Shown piece by piece: positions 28,060-38,426 of a stretch of DNA of 64,000 bases. The first letter of the stretch is position 1, and each line of letters opens with the position of its first letter. The translations under genes were made by a program, and so were the position numbers. The notes beneath the pieces were generated by a model. That model saw only the letters and a program-made list of their open reading frames with translations. It did not search any database and had not been told where the DNA came from. The stretch covers positions 5,084,001 through 5,148,000 of the forward strand of contig CP085629.1 of the NCBI GenBank assembly GCA_024704175.1. The letters run 5' to 3'. Source of the DNA: Paenibacillus sp. P25 (GTDB taxonomy: Bacteria > Bacillota > Bacilli > Paenibacillales > NBRC-103111).

Positions 28060-28103
28060 AAGACGCGCTTCAAGGGATAAGCCCTTGTAATGAAGCGCGT
28101 CTT
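28060..28103. terminator. Bidirectional terminator between catabolic cluster and adhesin
   Basis: AAGACGCGCTTCA (28060-28072) pairs perfectly with TGAAGCGCGTCTT (28091-28103). An inner AGGG/CCCT extends the stem. It sits between convergent genes. Confidence 0.75.
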
Positions 28104-28118
28104 TGACTTGCGGTTATT

Positions 28119-31100
28119 CTATTTGGAATTTCTCTTATCGATCAGCTTCGCTTGTATCAGCATCCGCTGCGCCATAGCGGCTGTCTCGGCCCGGGTAATC
28201 TCGCTCGCCGGTTTCAGTCCCGCTTCCCGGCCCTGGACCAATCCGCTCTTTACCGCAGCTGCGACCGCTTGCTTCGCCCATGCGGATACCGATGCGCTGT
28301 CCGCAAACGGAGCAAGTGCAGATGTAACGTCCGTGCTGCCGACATTCGTATCAAGTCCCGCCAGCTTCATCGCCCGCGCGATCATAGCCATCGCTTCTTC
28401 GCGTGTGATCGTCTTCGCCGGACGGAACGTGCCGTCTTCGTAACCTTCAATGATGCCATACTCCTGGGCTTTCGCTACCGCGCCGACGAACCAGTCGCCG
28501 GACTTCACATCGCTGTATGCCGTAACTTTACCGTTCTCAGGGAGACCCAGCGCTCTTACGATAATGGCCGCGAACTCCGCCCGTGTGATGGCTGCATTCG
28601 GGTTGTAACGAACCTCATCTACCCCATTAACAATGAGCCTCGACGCCATGTCGTTCACTGCATCTTTCGACCAATGCCCTTCCACGTCTGCGAACGTCAT
28701 CGGGTGCCAAATCAAGGTGTATGTGCTATTTGTCAAGCCGCTTACAACCGCGTAATACTTTCCTCCGCGGACCGTAATGTAAGTTGGTACATGATACACC
28801 GTTCCGTCCGCCAAAAGCACGGTTGCCGTCGTAATCTTACTCATGTCGATGCCGTCCGGCGCGGAATTTCACGCTGAACATAAGCGTTGAACTTGTCCAC
28901 TTCCACCGTCTTTGCCATTGTAGGAAGCCTTTACTGTGAAATCTACCGGCGGTACAACGACGCTGAACTTCCCTTTCTCAGCTGTGCTTGCCGCGAGTTG
29001 AACCTTCGCTGCATCGCTCTTCGCGATATCTACATGAACAACGATATCCGACAGCTTCACTTGCCCGCCAAGCTGCGCCGACAAGCGGTCGATGGCAATT
29101 TGCGAAGCAGGCGCCTTATAGTTTCCGTTAGCCGTCTGCACTTCCAAAATCGCCGATCTGTTTTCCATCGCTTTCACTGCGTCCCCGGTCAGCACCGCGG
29201 TCACTTTGTCCGCACTAACGGTCGCCACTGGGATGATGATGACCGGCTTGTCGCCTTCCTGCGCAAGCTGAGCCGCCAATTTGGCCGCATCCACCGTAGC
29301 CGTTAGTACGTTCTGTCCATTCTCCTTCGTTAAAGAACCCGTTGCGATTTGTTCATACTCCTTGCCGTTCACAATGACGCGGAACCCTATGTCCGTTGTG
29401 CCGCCGCCGCCGCCGCTACTGCTTTGCCTCCACCGGAGCCGCCGGTTGAACCCGGGCCGGAGGAGGAAGAGTCTGTGTCCGACCTACGCGTCACCGTCAC
29501 GGTGTACGTTTGCGTCGTGCCGTCCTGCGCCGTTACAACCACCCAGATCGTGTTGGTGCCCACGCTCAGCGGCGGCTGAATCCGAAGCAACGCCGTTCGT
29601 CAACGTAATCGGACCTTTTACCAACGTGCCTGCGCTGTTGTATACGTTCGCCGTCACTGTAGCATGGGCGGAATCATACACGGTTGCCGTCACCGTCGTG
29701 CTGCTCACTCCATAGGATACGCTCGAGGTATAGTTTGTCGTGCCCGCTCCGAATGCCGGGCTTAATGTGCCGCTCGACAGCGTCAAGCCGCTTAAGTCCG
29801 CGTTGCCGGACACTGTACGAATCGTTGTTCCTGCGCTAGCAGCAGACGCATTCTGAGTCGCCGTCGCTTTCACCCGTGTTACAAACGTATATTCGGTGTT
29901 CGGCGTCAGTCCGCTGAACGTCGGACTATCCTGCCACGTCACGCCGCCGTCTTTGCTGTATTCCTGTCCGGAAACGGCCTGCAGCGTAATGCTTGTTGTT
30001 GTTTTGCTTGCTTCCACAGGCGCTTCCGGAGCCGTCGCTCCATCCGCTGGGGCTACCGCACCTGTCGCCGCGCTCGTTACACTGCCTGTCGCATGAACAC
30101 CGTCGGCGGTGACCTTCAAGGTGATGGCTGCACCGAGATCATCAGCGGTCAAGGTGTAGCTAGAACCGGTGGCGTTTGGTATAGCAACCCCATTGCGATA
30201 CCACTGGAAGATCGGCACGTTGCCCGTCGTGCTCGGCGTATAAGTAATTCCCGTAACATTAGCCGTCAACGTTTGACCAACCTTGGCAACTCCGCTGATC
30301 CCGACAGCCGCCACTCATAGTCGGAAGAGCGACCGTACTGGCTATACCAGGAGCCCGGCCGATGCCTCCTTTTACGCGGACTTTGGCGTTGGATACAGGA
30401 TTCGGCACGCTTGTCAGCGTCTGCGGATTGGCAGTTGCTGTCGTCCATGTTATCCCGCCATCCAGCGAATACTCATAATCGGAAGCGTTGGGATATCCTT
30501 CTACATTGTTCCACGACAGCGTCTGCGCACTTGCGTCCAAAGTGACATGGGTTGGAGCCGCCGCTCCATCCGCTTGGGCGACTGCTTCGCCGTCGCCGTG
30601 CTCGTCACGCCGCCTGCCGCATGCACACCGTCGGCGGATACCACAACCGTAATGGCTGCACCTACATCGTCACCGGTTAACGTGTAGCTTGAACCAGTGG
30701 CGTTCGTTATAGCGACCCCATTGCGATACCACTGGAAGGTCGGTACGTTGCCCGTCGTACTTGGCATATACGTGATTCCCGTAACATCTGCCGTCAACGT
30801 TTGGCCGACCTTGGCGATCCCGTTAATCGCTACGCCGCCTACCATAGCCGGAAGTACGATATCTTTTGTGACAGTGATGATGTTACTGATGACACCGGGA
30901 TTATATTCGACAATAACACCCGGATCTTTATATGCCTGCCGCCACCGTGTGTATTATTTACGCCTAAGTATCGCACTGTAGTATTATTGGTGTCTAGCAG
31001 AAGTGTAAGATGGACGTAGTCGGCTCCGTTATAGTAATAATAAGGCGCTGACTCAAGATTTGTATGCTGACCGATGTTTGATACATAGTGTGTCGCGCTA

Positions 31101-31837
31101 TCACCATTAGAAGTGCTCCAATTAGATGCATCTGTAGTTTTAGTAGCGCCAATAAAGCTTATAAAGTACCAGCTTCCTGACCAGAAACTCTTAAATTCTT
31201 TAAACATACTGGCAATCGCAAGTATTTCTTGAGCACCAGCATCACCTGCCGCCGGCTCTACAAGATGTCCGTTTTTGCTCGTTGCAGTAGTCACAGCATC
31301 GTTGAAAGTCATGGTACTCTGTCTAGCCACATATACAAAATGGCGCCCATTATATGTACGTACAGAGGTTTTTCCATCGGCCAATGGTGCCCCTGGCGTT
31401 ACATTAACTGTGACCGTTTGGGTTTGCCCTGAAACTTGTGCAAATGTCAGATTTCGTATGACAGCTTGAATATCTTCATAAGTATTAGTGCTTGAAAAAT
31501 TGAACACTCTGTTTGTAGAAGTAGATTGGTCCGTAGTAATGGTGCTGATTTTTATGCCGTTAGTCAACTCGGTAATACCGCTAGGAAGCGTTCCAACAGC
31601 AATTGAGCCACTATTTACCGCCACAGTAAAGTATCCGCCATTTGCATCAACGACACCTGTGCTTCCAAATGCGGCATTGGGCGACTGATAGGTTGTTCCG
31701 GTTACACTAACAGGATTGCCAAGATCAAGGGTTGGTGTTGCCGCTGCTCTTACTTCTAAGGAATGAAAAGGCAGCATCGTCAAGACCATAACGATTGCCA
31801 TCAGTAAAGATAACATTCTTCGATTTTTTAATTTCAT
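28119..31837 (-). CDS. SLH-anchored surface adhesin with lectin-like and Ig-like domains (frameshifted)
   Basis: About 1240 residues over at least six frame segments. Residues 1-32 are a signal peptide. A C-type-lectin-like domain follows (HFVYVARQSTMTFNDAV, SFWSGSWYFISFIGATKT). Next come two near-identical Ig-like repeats (KVGQTLTADVTGITY and FQWYRNGVAI, at about 30845 and 30314 on the minus strand), Fn3-like segments, a cadherin-like beta domain (SGLTLSSGTLSPAFGAGTTN), a Ser/Gly/Ala linker and a C-terminal anchor of three SLH repeats (FADVEGHWSKDAVNDMASRL, YSDVKSGDWFVGAVAKAQEY). It would sit on the cell wall and mediate adhesion or matrix binding. A cyclic-di-GMP-I riboswitch and terminator lie in its 5' leader. 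Domain order is kept across every frame change. Confidence 0.85.
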
Positions 31838-31943
31838 CTTTGGTTTACGACTCCTTTTAATTCAAGTGTATCAGCTCACGTTTGTTGCATCCGGTGTGCT
31901 ATAAAACGAACACTCTGATTCTATCCCGCTTATTTTTGCATAC

Positions 31944-31990
31944 AAAAAAACCTCCTGCCTATCATGGAATAAAATGAATAGACGGAGGTT
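31944..31990 (-). terminator. Riboswitch expression-platform terminator
   Basis: On the minus strand AACCTCC-GT-CTAT pairs with ATAG-GC-AGGAGGTT, followed by a U7 tract. It lies directly after the cyclic-di-GMP aptamer and about 105 bases before the adhesin start, and is the obvious switch-controlled terminator. Confidence 0.8.
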
Positions 31991-31996
31991 CCCGCC

Positions 31997-32095
31997 GTAT
32001 TCGGTAACTGGCTGGCATATTGGAATCATTGCCCAATTTAGCCCCTGTAGCTTTGCGTCCCCACTTTTCAACGGGTTTGCCATTATCGTACGAAC
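31997..32095 (-). ncRNA. Cyclic-di-GMP-I (GEMM-I) riboswitch
   Basis: The minus strand carries the conserved GEMM-I core in order: GGCAAACC (32081-32074), a P2 stem closed by a GAAA tetraloop, GGGACGCAAAGC (32061-32050 region), the tetraloop receptor GGGGCTAAA, a second stem, and the closing GTTACCG (32008-32002). Spacing and order match the Vc2-type aptamer. A terminator follows, so cyclic-di-GMP should control readthrough into the surface adhesin. Whether binding turns the gene on or off cannot be decided by eye. Confidence 0.9.
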
Positions 32096-32161
32096 ATATC
32101 CTGTTGTCGAGTAATGTAAATTTACATGAAGTCTTGGAATTTTAAAATAGTACTTTAGCAC

Positions 32162-32189
32162 TATTTACCATCAGATAGATAGCAGTCAA
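32162..32189 (-). promoter_or_regulatory. Sigma-A promoter for riboswitch-adhesin transcript
   Basis: On the minus strand TTGACT (32189-32184) and TAAATA (32167-32162) are separated by 16 bases. Transcription would begin about 50-60 bases before the aptamer. Confidence 0.55.
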
Positions 32190-32249
32190 TTCCTAATATT
32201 ATATTAAATTAGTATTAAGCTTCGCCGGTTTGTACCCCGTGTCCCTCTA

Positions 32250-33042
32250 CTACCCTTCCTTTTGAATCTTGGCCGGGTTGTTAATCTTATAAGGCACCGG
32301 ATGCTTTGTAAGCTTCTTGGCTATGACTTTCGCTTCAAACGTAAGCGTATCCCCGATGTTCAGCTCCAGCTTCTTGAGGGTGGCGCTGTAGCTGGACCAG
32401 GCGGTACCGAGTTCGGTTTCGGGCTCGGTAATGGCAACGGCCTCGTAGATGACAACCTCGTCGTCGTTATCGGAGAAGTGGTTGGGAACCGTCGCAAACT
32501 CCTTGACCGTGGCTTTCATTTTCACCTTTTCTTCCGGCGGACTGGACCTTCCTCGGCTTTTCCTTCTTGCCCTTGTCTTTCGCCGCTTCTTCCCCGGTCT
32601 CGGCTGGGTCCGCCTTTGCCTGCTGCGAAGCGGGGGCCTCTTCCTCCAACTCATCTTGAACCGCTTCTTGTACCGCAGCTTGTACTGTCTCCTGTGCGGC
32701 GCTCTCCGCTGACGCCTCTTCCGGTGCTTTTCGCTCAGGCGTTCGCCGTTTCTTCCGCAGCTCCGCCCGATTTTTGCCCGAATTGGGCCGCCTGCATCTC
32801 CTTCAGATAAGAGGGATGGATGCAGTGCTTTTGCCCATTCTCCAGCTCGATCACCGCCGTCATGGGATCCACGAAACCGACCACGCGGCAGGACAGATTG
32901 AGGCCGTTTCGCTTATAGAAGAACGCTTTCGTTTTGGCGACCTTCTCGGAAAGCGACCCCATCCCCTGCACTGCTCGAGCTGCGCCGCTTCATCCTCAAA
33001 AGCGGTGTAAGTCACAGGTTCGATGGCGAATGCATAATTCAT
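32250..33042 (-). CDS. Hypothetical protein with acidic low-complexity linker (frameshifted)
   Basis: About 264 residues assembled from four frame segments. ATG 33042 follows GGAAGGTGG. The N-terminal domain includes MNYAFAIEPVTYTAFEDE and, after a shift, FFYKRNGLNLSCRVVGFVDP and VIELENGQKHCIHPSYL, a small beta-barrel pattern. A linker rich in Glu, Ala, Gln and Lys follows (PERKAPEEASAESAAQETVQ; GEEAAKDKGKKEKPRK). The C-terminal beta domain is VKMKATVKEFATVPNHFSDN, LELNIGDTLTFEAKVIAKKL. No family was recognised. The reverse strand of the linker also looks open, but its translation is low-complexity nonsense. Confidence 0.55.
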
Positions 33043-33167
33043 AGCTTGTCCACCTTCCTTCATGTACTGGGAATATTTTATCATTACTACAGAGCAATTG
33101 GAAAATTCGGCGAACCTTTTGGCGGAACCCGTTGTTTATATGGCAGAAACGGAAAGGAGGGCGAAGC

Positions 33168-33710
33168 TTGACGGAGAAGGAACTGTTCGAGACGTACAAC
33201 AAGGACGTCTACCGGACATGCTACTTTATGCTTCAGCATGCCGCCGACGCGGAGGATGTATGCCAAGAGGTCTTTATGACGGTGTTCCGGCATGACTGGA
33301 GACAGGTGGAGCATCTGAAGACGTGGCTGATGCGCGTGACGGTCAACCACTGCCTGAATCAATTGAGGAAAGACAAACGTCTCAAATCGAAGCAGGAGCG
33401 GCTGCAGCTGGAGCCGGCAACATGGACGGAGAAGGCGGCCGAGACCATAGCCGAGGAGCGGGAGTCGGCACTCGAAGCCAGGTATTTGCTGAGGCGGTCG
33501 CCCGGAAAAATGAAGGCCGTCGTATCGCTCCGGTTTATAAACGATTGCACCTTGAACGAGATCGCGGATATTCTCGGCATCCCCGTAGGAACGGTTAAAT
33601 CCCGGCTGCACAAAGGACTGAAGCTGATGCAGCGGATGGCGGTCAAGGGGAAAATCAACCAAGGAAAGGACGGGAAAACGTATGGACAAGGCGGAGCAAA
33701 CATTTGCTAA
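33168..33710 (+). CDS. ECF RNA polymerase sigma factor
   Basis: An intact 180-residue protein. I choose TTG 33168 because AAAGGAGGG lies 7 bases upstream. Region 2 reads YNKDVYRTCYFMLQHAADAE and DVCQEVFMTVFRHDW, and region 4 is LNEIADILGIPVGTVKSRLH. It directs RNA polymerase to stress or envelope promoters. The next gene overlaps it by 29 bases and encodes a membrane anti-sigma-like protein, the usual partner that holds such sigma factors inactive. The targets are not visible here. Confidence 0.9.
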   Translation: MTEKELFETYNKDVYRTCYFMLQHAADAEDVCQEVFMTVFRHDWRQVEHLKTWLMRVTVNHCLNQLRKDKRLKSKQERLQLEPATWTEKAAETIAEERESALEARYLLRRSPGKMKAVVSLRFINDCTLNEIADILGIPVGTVKSRLHKGLKLMQRMAVKGKINQGKDGKTYGQGGANIC

Positions 33711-35487
33711 ATTCATCAAGGAAGAGAACCCGATCGAATATCCGGATTTTGACGCGATGTGGAAGAGGCTGGAACCCCGCCTGCCCGGACCGGGTGACCA
33801 GTCGCTGCCCGTCGATAGGAATGCTCCGAAGCGGCGGCGGCTTCGCAAAGCGGCGGCCATTTCCATCCTCTCGGCTGTGCTTGTTGCCACTCCGGTTGTC
33901 GCGGCCATCTCGTATAACTGGGATCAGATTCTCTCTTACCGCAGCGGGATTCAATCGGCGCTTCAGCAGGGGCTCGGGCAACGCATTGAACAGTCGGTCA
34001 CGCATGAAGGAGCCAAGCTGACCGTACATACCGCTATTGTCGACGATAACCGGACGGTGCTGCTGTACAGCCTGTCGACGCAGGACGGTTCGCCGGGCGG
34101 CTTGTATTTTGCCAAAATGCAGATGAAGGACAGCCAGGGCCGCATCATAGAAGGGCGGCATGAACAGACCTGGGATCAGGCGAGCGGGTCATGGACCGGA
34201 TACTTTGAAACGGAGTGGACGCCGGACCGTTTGGAGGCCGAAGTGCAGCTTACGGCGGAGAAGCTCCAGGCTTTTTCCCCGGCGGAGCGCAAGCTCGATG
34301 TCCATCCGTTCGACGGCAAGTCGCAGTCGTTCGATATCGGGCAGGATGGGATGGATCGATTGACGCTGCAGTCTTTTATCCAGGGAGACCGCGTGACGCT
34401 TTCTTCCTCCGTCGTATTTAATCAGCCGGAGGCCCAGGGATGGACGTATCCGCGGATCGGCGTATTCAAGGGAGAGACGCCGGTACAAGAGGCGGGCACC
34501 GGCGTATTCGGCAAGCCCGGGGAGCATGGGGAATATACGGGTCAGCAGCAATTCGCAGCAAGCGATCTGCAGGATCCTTCGGTCAACTACAAGCCGCTGT
34601 ATACGCGGGAGGATCGGCGGATCGACAAGGCTTGGACCTTCAACCTGCACTTGGATAAGAAGCAGATGCTCAGCGGCACGGTGAAGCGCAGCCTGAATGT
34701 TCCGGCCCAGCATCCGGACGGGCGGATGGTATTGAAGGAAATGATCATTACGCCGACGCAGATCCGAATCAAGGCATCCCATGAAAAGTATCTACGCTTC
34801 CCGTTCCTGAATTACGCATTGGAGGTGAATGGAACCGTCTTTCGTGGAGGCATCCAATACGGGGAAGGGTCTCCGGAAGAAACGACATTCCGGTTCGAGG
34901 TTCCTCCGGGGCAGAAGATAACGGAGCAAACGCCGATCACGTTCATCGCAAGTCATGAGGTGAGGGAGCATAGGGACGCCAAGGATCCGATCCGGCTCAC
35001 AGGGATCAGTGAAGATAAGAAAACGATGACGACCCGGGTAGGAGGCTACACGGTCCGGTGGACGTACTACAAACAGGACGGAAATCTCTATATCCAAAGC
35101 GAATGTGATGATCCGAGCTTCGGCGGTGTCAACCAGACCTATATGCTCTCGGGGATAAACCTATCCCCGGGAAAAAAGCTACGACGAATTTCTCCGGTGA
35201 CGGCAATAACAAATCGATCGACATGTATCCGAATTTTGCAGGCACGGAAGCGGATATTCATATCTATTGGTACTATACGGAAGATCCGGCCAAGGAACTC
35301 AGGGTCGGTCTGTAAACGGATAACGACCGGCCGATCCGCTTGGAAATCCATCCATCGGACAAGTCAGATCCGGAAACCCGGATTGGCCGCGGCTCTTGCT
35401 TGGATACGGCGCAGCTTTTCGTGTCCAAGCATCCTTTATTCGCTCCTTTGGCATCTATAAAAGGAATCCCGTCATTTAACCTCTAAA
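33682..35487 (+). CDS. DUF4179 anti-sigma factor (frameshifted, in-frame stop)
   Basis: About 600 residues. It overlaps the sigma gene, so the two are coupled. The cytoplasmic N-terminus (about 50 residues, with FDAMWKRLEPRL) would bind the sigma factor. A membrane helix follows (AAAISILSAVLVATPVVAAI), then a large extracytoplasmic DUF4179-type domain (LYSLSTQDGSPGGLYFAKMQ). The frame changes at an A6 run near 35175, after which KATTNFSGDGNNKSIDMYPN continues. An in-frame TAA at 35314-35316 then interrupts a frame that stays open with sensible sequence (TDNDRPIRLEIHPSDKSDPE) to 35487. Either the protein ends at 35316 or the stop is a substitution of a Tyr codon. Confidence 0.78.
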
Positions 35488-35595
35488 AACATTTATTAAG
35501 TTTTAGGCTACCTCATTGAACTCCCGTTAGTGGAACAAGACAATAAAAAACTTTTATATTAAAATATTAGTATTTACAAAAGGAGCCTTATTCTT

Positions 35596-36216
35596 ATGAA
35601 TATTTTAGTTTTAGGTGCAACTGGACGAGTTGGAAGTCAAATAGTTACTTTTGCCCTTCATGACACACATCATGTTACTGTATTCGTTCGCACTCCAGAG
35701 AAGATTCAAATAAATAATGAAAATTTAACCACTATTCAAGGAAATGTTTTAAATAAAGATGATATAGTACGTGCAATGCATGGGATTGATGTAGTTATTA
35801 GTGCACTAAATACTGGTGGCACAACCACTCTATCAGAAAGTATGCCACTTATTATCGAAGCAATGGAAAACGAAGGTATAAAACGGATAATAACTATAGG
35901 AACTGCGGGTATTCTGCAAAGTAGAACCACGCCAAATTCACTGCGTTATCAATCAAGTGAATCAAAGCAGAAGTCAACTCGTGCAGCGAAAGAACATCAT
36001 AAGGTTTACGATATGCTCAAACGATCAACCCTCGAATGGACGATTGTTTGTCCTACATACTTGCCGGCTGGAAAAAGGGTAGGCATATATCGAATAGACC
36101 GAAATTTTTTGCCTGAGGGTGGAGCTGAAATATCCGTACCGGATACAGCAGAATTTACTTTTAAACAGATAAATGCAACCGATTATATAAAATCGCGTGT
36201 AGGTATTGCCTACTAA
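35596..36216 (+). CDS. NAD(P)H-binding SDR-like oxidoreductase (NmrA-like)
   Basis: An intact 206-residue protein. The Rossmann nucleotide motif is NILVLGATGRVGSQIV. Other conserved parts are VTVFVRTPEKIQINNENLTT, GIDVVISALNTGG and WTIVCPTYLPAGKRVG. The family binds NAD(P)H and acts as epimerase/reductase-like enzymes or redox sensors. The gene is clearly more AT-rich than its neighbours, including codon third positions, which suggests transfer from a low-GC Bacillales donor. It is flanked by unrelated genes and appears monocistronic. Confidence 0.85.
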   Translation: MNILVLGATGRVGSQIVTFALHDTHHVTVFVRTPEKIQINNENLTTIQGNVLNKDDIVRAMHGIDVVISALNTGGTTTLSESMPLIIEAMENEGIKRIITIGTAGILQSRTTPNSLRYQSSESKQKSTRAAKEHHKVYDMLKRSTLEWTIVCPTYLPAGKRVGIYRIDRNFLPEGGAEISVPDTAEFTFKQINATDYIKSRVGIAY

Positions 36217-36273
36217 TAATTAAGCCCCCATTCGGCAAGAGAGTCACTGATTCGTCAACGGTATTCGCTCGTT

Positions 36274-37050
36274 TCATCTGCCAAAATGCTTCTTCAACAG
36301 TTCTTTGAATCTGCCGGAGTCAATTTTCTCTTTCACGACAGCCCCGTCGATCCATTGCGTCAGCGAGGCACCGGTTAATGTTACGCTTCCTTGATCGGTG
36401 CGCCGGGTAATTTACGGATGCTTGTTGAATGGCGAATCCGGATGTTCGGCGATGATTGTCTGAATCTCGTTCAATTCCGCCACATCGGCGACCGATTTCT
36501 CAGAATCGAAGGCATAGCCGATTCTCCAATCGTTATCCTTATGTTTCAGTTTCATTTCCAATACATAGTCCCCATGTTCACTATGCGCTTTCCGCACTCG
36601 AAATGCCCCGTTGCGCGAAGTGACGGTTTCCCCTGTCATAGGAACCGGCGTTAGTGGCAAATTCCCGCCAAAGCCCGTATCAACCAGATACGTTTGATCC
36701 GCGTGCACGAGCAAAATCGCCGCATGCGTTCGTCCGATGGTCAAATACGCCTGCGCCTCGTTATTGTAAACGACGCCCCTCGTCAGAATGGCGTGAAAAC
36801 CGTTGTCGATCAAGAAGAAATATAGCAGTGCATTCAACTCGTAACAAAGACCGCCCTCCTTGTCGACAAGCAATTTGCGAACCAGGTTGTCTTTGGCGAT
36901 CACGCTTGCGCGATGTTCAATTATGCTGAAATTTTCAAAAGGGATGCTTTTTGCTGTCAGCCCAAGAACCCGATCTAACGCAGCAAATGTTATTTTTTCG
37001 TTTTCCGGCATGCCAATTCGTTGACGATACAAGCCATTCAGCTCGCTCAT
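36274..37050 (-). CDS. Arylamine N-acetyltransferase (in-frame stop)
   Basis: The protein runs from ATG 37050 (AGGAGG at 8 bases). The catalytic triad is intact: Cys in KEGGLCYELNALLYFFL, His in RTHAAILLV, Asp in YLVDTGFGGNLPL. Translation meets TAA at 36412-36414 after SPFNKHP, but the same frame continues with family-like sequence (ITRRTDQGSVTLTGASLTQW, FKELLKKHFGR) to a TGA at 36274. The TAA most likely replaces a Leu codon TTA. Full length is 258 residues, against 212 if truncated. It transfers acetyl from acetyl-CoA to arylamines or hydrazines. Whether the short form is active is unclear. Confidence 0.85.
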
Positions 37051-37068
37051 TCCGAATTCCTCCTTAGA

Positions 37069-37131
37069 ATGGATCTCCTGTACATCGATAACAACCGCAG
37101 CGAACGCTCGATTAAGCCCGTGGTTATCGGT
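37069..37131 (+). pseudogene. IS66-type transposase remnant
   Basis: The plus strand encodes LLYIDNNRSERSIKPVVIG, which matches the conserved C-terminal block of IS66 TnpC transposases (IDNNRxERxIKPxVIG). A stop follows at once, and no further IS66 sequence or ends were found. It is a short fossil just upstream of the N-acetyltransferase start. Confidence 0.6.
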
Positions 37132-37408
37132 TGAGCCGCCGCCACAGCTTCCCAATCCAGCAGATCCAAAAGCACTAAACAAGCTTGCTCTTGGTCAGCT
37201 TCATTGCCACTTGTACGCCGCGTCTATTCCAAATAAGCATCGTTCAGCCTCGTTCCATCCAAAACGGGGTTGTTCGGTGTTCCTACAATTCTCGTGTTTC
37301 TTGATAATATGATTAAGGCTTGAAAACCATCAACAGAATAGAGATCACACACCGAATACGAGACTGAAATGAGGGTGGATGGCGACCCATCCTCTGCTCC
37401 ATATGAGA

Positions 37409-38128
37409 CTACATCACTCTTCGGTATGCAATCCCCACCCATTTACATTTATAGGGGCCCGCAACCTCGAGATTATTCAACATGCAATTCGCCACGTCTT
37501 CATAAGCCACATCGAGCTCCTGAAAACGGCTGAACAAATGGCCGGCCAATTCCGCGTCTGAAAGCTCCCGCACGGTTTCCGGAAACGGCAAGGGTAAAAT
37601 GTCTGCGGTAATATACAGGTGATCGGGCGCGGATTCCTCCTTAGCATCAACCATTGTTCCGGGACACATAATAGACCAATCAAGCTTAGTCTGTTGAAGC
37701 CGTTTCAGATTCTGGTTATGATATTGGAAAATAGGAGGGAAGCCGGGCAGTGCGTTGCCGATGATGTTGGTATGTGGAATTTCAAGTAATCCCGCACCTC
37801 CCATTAACCATACGCGGCCGGAGAACAAGGGATGATCTTCGCACTGGGTGACAATGTTGTCGACGATACGAATAAACTCTTCTCCATTGCCGACATTACC
37901 GGCCGCAATCACGGCGGCATCCTGGTGACTAAGTGCCTCGTAGACGCATTGCGGGTCCATGATGTTCTGTGTAACTACCTTGACTTGCCTAGCTATCTGC
38001 TCACCTTGCTGTTCGCAAAGCTTTTCCGTGCTCCGCACGAAAGCGGTCATTTCATGTCCCTTTTTTATACCCGAGGCAAGCACTCTTTTTCCTGTATTTC
38101 CCGTTGCGCCGAAAACAATGATTTTCAT
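37409..38128 (-). CDS. NAD(P)H-binding SDR-like oxidoreductase
   Basis: An intact 239-residue protein from ATG 38128. The nucleotide-binding motif is KIIVFGATGNTGKRVL. It continues with MTAFVRSTEKL, DAAVIAAGNVGNG and WSIMCPGTMVDAKEE. It belongs to the same broad NmrA/NAD(P)-binding group as the protein at 35596-36216 but is a distant paralogue with normal base composition. Repeats of the type ACTTNAAAGTA(A)GGTTACT lie upstream and suggest control by a HxlR- or MarR-type regulator. It may be a quinone or aldehyde reductase, but the substrate is unknown. Confidence 0.85.
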   Translation of the reverse strand: MKIIVFGATGNTGKRVLASGIKKGHEMTAFVRSTEKLCEQQGEQIARQVKVVTQNIMDPQCVYEALSHQDAAVIAAGNVGNGEEFIRIVDNIVTQCEDHPLFSGRVWLMGGAGLLEIPHTNIIGNALPGFPPIFQYHNQNLKRLQQTKLDWSIMCPGTMVDAKEESAPDHLYITADILPLPFPETVRELSDAELAGHLFSRFQELDVAYEDVANCMLNNLEVAGPYKCKWVGIAYRRVM

Positions 38129-38163
38129 TAATCATTTCCTTCTTTCTTTAAGTAAACTGTTTT

Positions 38164-38256
38164 ATTACTTTCAATTGACTTAAAAATAACATTGGTCATT
38201 CAATCATGTTAAGAACCCACTTTAAAGTAGGTTACTAACTTGAAAGTAAGGTTACT
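38164..38256. promoter_or_regulatory. Repeated operator-like sites (AAAGTAAGGTTACT)
   Basis: ACTTTAAAGTAGGTTACT (38219-38236) and ACTTGAAAGTAAGGTTACT (38238-38256) are tandem near-copies. An inverted copy of TTGAAAGTAA occurs at 38164-38173 (TTACTTTCAA), close to the leftward reductase gene. Such arrays commonly bind HxlR or MarR regulators. No such regulator is encoded nearby. Confidence 0.5.
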
Positions 38257-38426
38257 TTAGTGATGGTCCATCTAGCCGCCGACGGCCCTTTGGGCAGATA
38301 AGGAAGTCTGGACGTTGTTTGAGTTAGTTAAGCGATTACGACAGTCTAAAACTTTATTAATTGTGAGCCAGATGCGCAAATTCAACATTCGCAAAATTTG
38401 TAGAATCAAAATAAAAAATAATTCTT

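Noticed and set aside
28152..28877. A long plus-strand open frame opposite the adhesin's SLH domains
   Set aside because: It is antisense to well-conserved SLH repeats, and its translation has no recognisable motifs.
31871..32161. A 96-codon open frame on the minus strand upstream of the adhesin
   Set aside because: It overlaps the riboswitch aptamer and terminator exactly, has no ribosome-binding site, and its composition is not protein-like.
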